Assembly (NCBI GenBank): GCA_964462945.1
Contig: CAYWZW010000125.1
Span: forward strand, 1-6,429
DNA length: 6,429 nt
Direction: 5' to 3'
DNA from: GCA-020343675 sp964462945
GTDB lineage: Bacteria > Planctomycetota > Phycisphaerae > Sedimentisphaerales > Anaerobacaceae
Part shown: piece by piece, positions 5,993 to 6,429 of the stretch
Numbering within the stretch: position 1 is the first letter of the stretch
Layout of the letters: every line of letters begins with the position of its first letter
Translations under genes and position numbers: made by a program
The notes under the pieces: model-generated
Database searches by the model: none
The model's input: only the letters and a program-made list of their open reading frames with translations
What the model was told of the DNA's origin: nothing

Positions 5993-6429
5993 CGGGGGTG
6001 CCTCCGCCGCTCCATGTTACGGTCACGTATGGCGCGCAGTTCGGCGGATTCGTTATGGCCCCGAATGTAACGTTCTGGCCTATGCAGGTAGCACTCGTGC
6101 TCGATATGACTTGCGTGACCGCCACCGCGTACACGTAGCTGTGCGCATCGTCCGATCCGCCGGCACCGGAAGCATCCACATAGGCACTGTACACGCCTGA
6201 GGAACTGTACTCGCCCCACGACATCGAACTGTAATCCTCGTCATATTGGTCCTCATAGCCTCCCCAGCTCCACACCCAGGAATAGATCGGCCCGCCGGAC
6301 TCGACCCACGCATCAATGATCGCCCATTCGCCGACCGGGGCATACACCTTCCAATCCGAGTCGATATACAGAGGCGGCGACCAGCCGGAACACTCAGGAA
6401 CACTAACGCAAACGGTAGCCACAATAATT
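5967..6429 (-). pseudogene. N-terminal part of the interrupted Ig-like repeat exported protein (5' end outside the window)
   Basis: The frame is open to the window edge at 6429 and ends at a TAA (5967-5969) supplied by the inserted element, so the last ~9 residues (GRIQGRHT region) are not native. The visible start reads IIVATVCVSVPECSGWSPP, which looks like the end of a signal peptide. The true start therefore probably lies a few codons beyond the edge, and the GTG at 6422 is not a good start. A first Ig/PKD-like domain follows (WKVYAPVGEWAIIDAWVESG, then SSGVYSAYVDASGAG and HSYVYAVAV), rich in Tyr, Ser and acidic residues. A second unit then begins (ISSTSATCIGQNVTFGAITN, then NCAPYVTVTWSGGG) and is cut. 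This unit continues in frame with the fragment at 1906-3063. A truncated exported product of about 150 residues could still be made if transcribed. Confidence 0.78.
5994..6047 (-). repeat. 54-bp target duplication, right copy
   Basis: This is the direct copy of 3007-3060 (50 of 54 matching), starting one base after the element arm ends. It encodes PPNCAPYVTVTWSGGGTP of the Ig-like unit. The next host bases (6048 onward) continue the N-terminal part of that same unit, whereas the left copy is continued by its C-terminal part. Confidence 0.75.

Larger units (their letters stand above)
3061..5993. mobile_element. 2.9-kb inserted module carrying a restriction-modification system
   Basis: The insert splits an Ig-like repeat unit and is flanked by 54-bp near-identical direct copies of host sequence (3007-3060 and 5994-6047). 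Close to its ends are inverted copies of an AGGGACRCCATAC motif (3066-3086 and 5963-5983, 17 of 21 matching). Its right arm (5907-5992) also occurs at 76-305. It carries only a methyltransferase and an endonuclease on the minus strand, with no transposase, integrase or recombinase. It is therefore either non-autonomous or inserted by a mechanism that does not need its own enzyme. The boundaries are read directly. Mobility is inferred from the restored reading frame when the insert and one host copy are removed. Confidence 0.72.

Overview
The window looks like accessory DNA from an uncultured bacterium. Two exported proteins carry tandem immunoglobulin-like repeats, a cysteine-rich domain and beta-rich modules of the kind common in Planctomycetota and related phyla. 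That taxonomic suggestion is family resemblance only and is weak. All convincing genes lie on the minus strand.

Layout, left to right. Positions 1-345 have no gene. They hold the right arm (76-152 plus 285-305) of a repeat element that extends beyond the left edge, split by a 133-bp MITE-like insertion (152-284) with perfect 18-bp terminal inverted repeats and an 11-bp target duplication. Positions 346-1863 encode a ~505-residue exported protein of unknown function. Positions 1906-3063 are the C-terminal part of an Ig-like repeat protein, and 5967-6429 is its N-terminal part, whose 5' end lies outside the window. Between the halves, at about 3061-5993, sits a 2.9-kb insert carrying a complete Type II restriction-modification system: a gamma-class adenine methyltransferase (4179-5699) followed, with an 8-nt overlap, by a BsuBI/PstI-family endonuclease (3212-4186). 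A good sigma-70-type promoter lies just upstream of the methyltransferase. The predicted specificity, by family only, is CTGCAG.

The main observation is the geometry of the insert. The 54 bases on its left (3007-3060) and the 54 on its right (5994-6047) are near-identical direct copies, with 50 of 54 matching. Removing the insert plus one copy restores a continuous Ig-like repeat unit in frame. The restriction-modification module therefore seems to have inserted into a surface or exported protein gene with a long target duplication. The insert is bounded by an imperfect 21-bp inverted motif, and its right arm of 86 bp is the same sequence as the arm at the left of the window (83 of 86 matching once the MITE is removed). 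At least two copies of this element type therefore flank or interrupt the exported-protein locus. No transposase or integrase is visible.

How the genes work together: the methyltransferase and endonuclease form a self-contained defence or selfish module, and the overlap makes endonuclease translation depend on methyltransferase translation. The Ig-like protein and the 505-residue protein probably formed an operon, with a 42-bp gap, before the insertion. The Ig-like protein is now broken. The downstream gene is intact, but its upstream promoter is separated from it unless read-through from the module supplies transcription.
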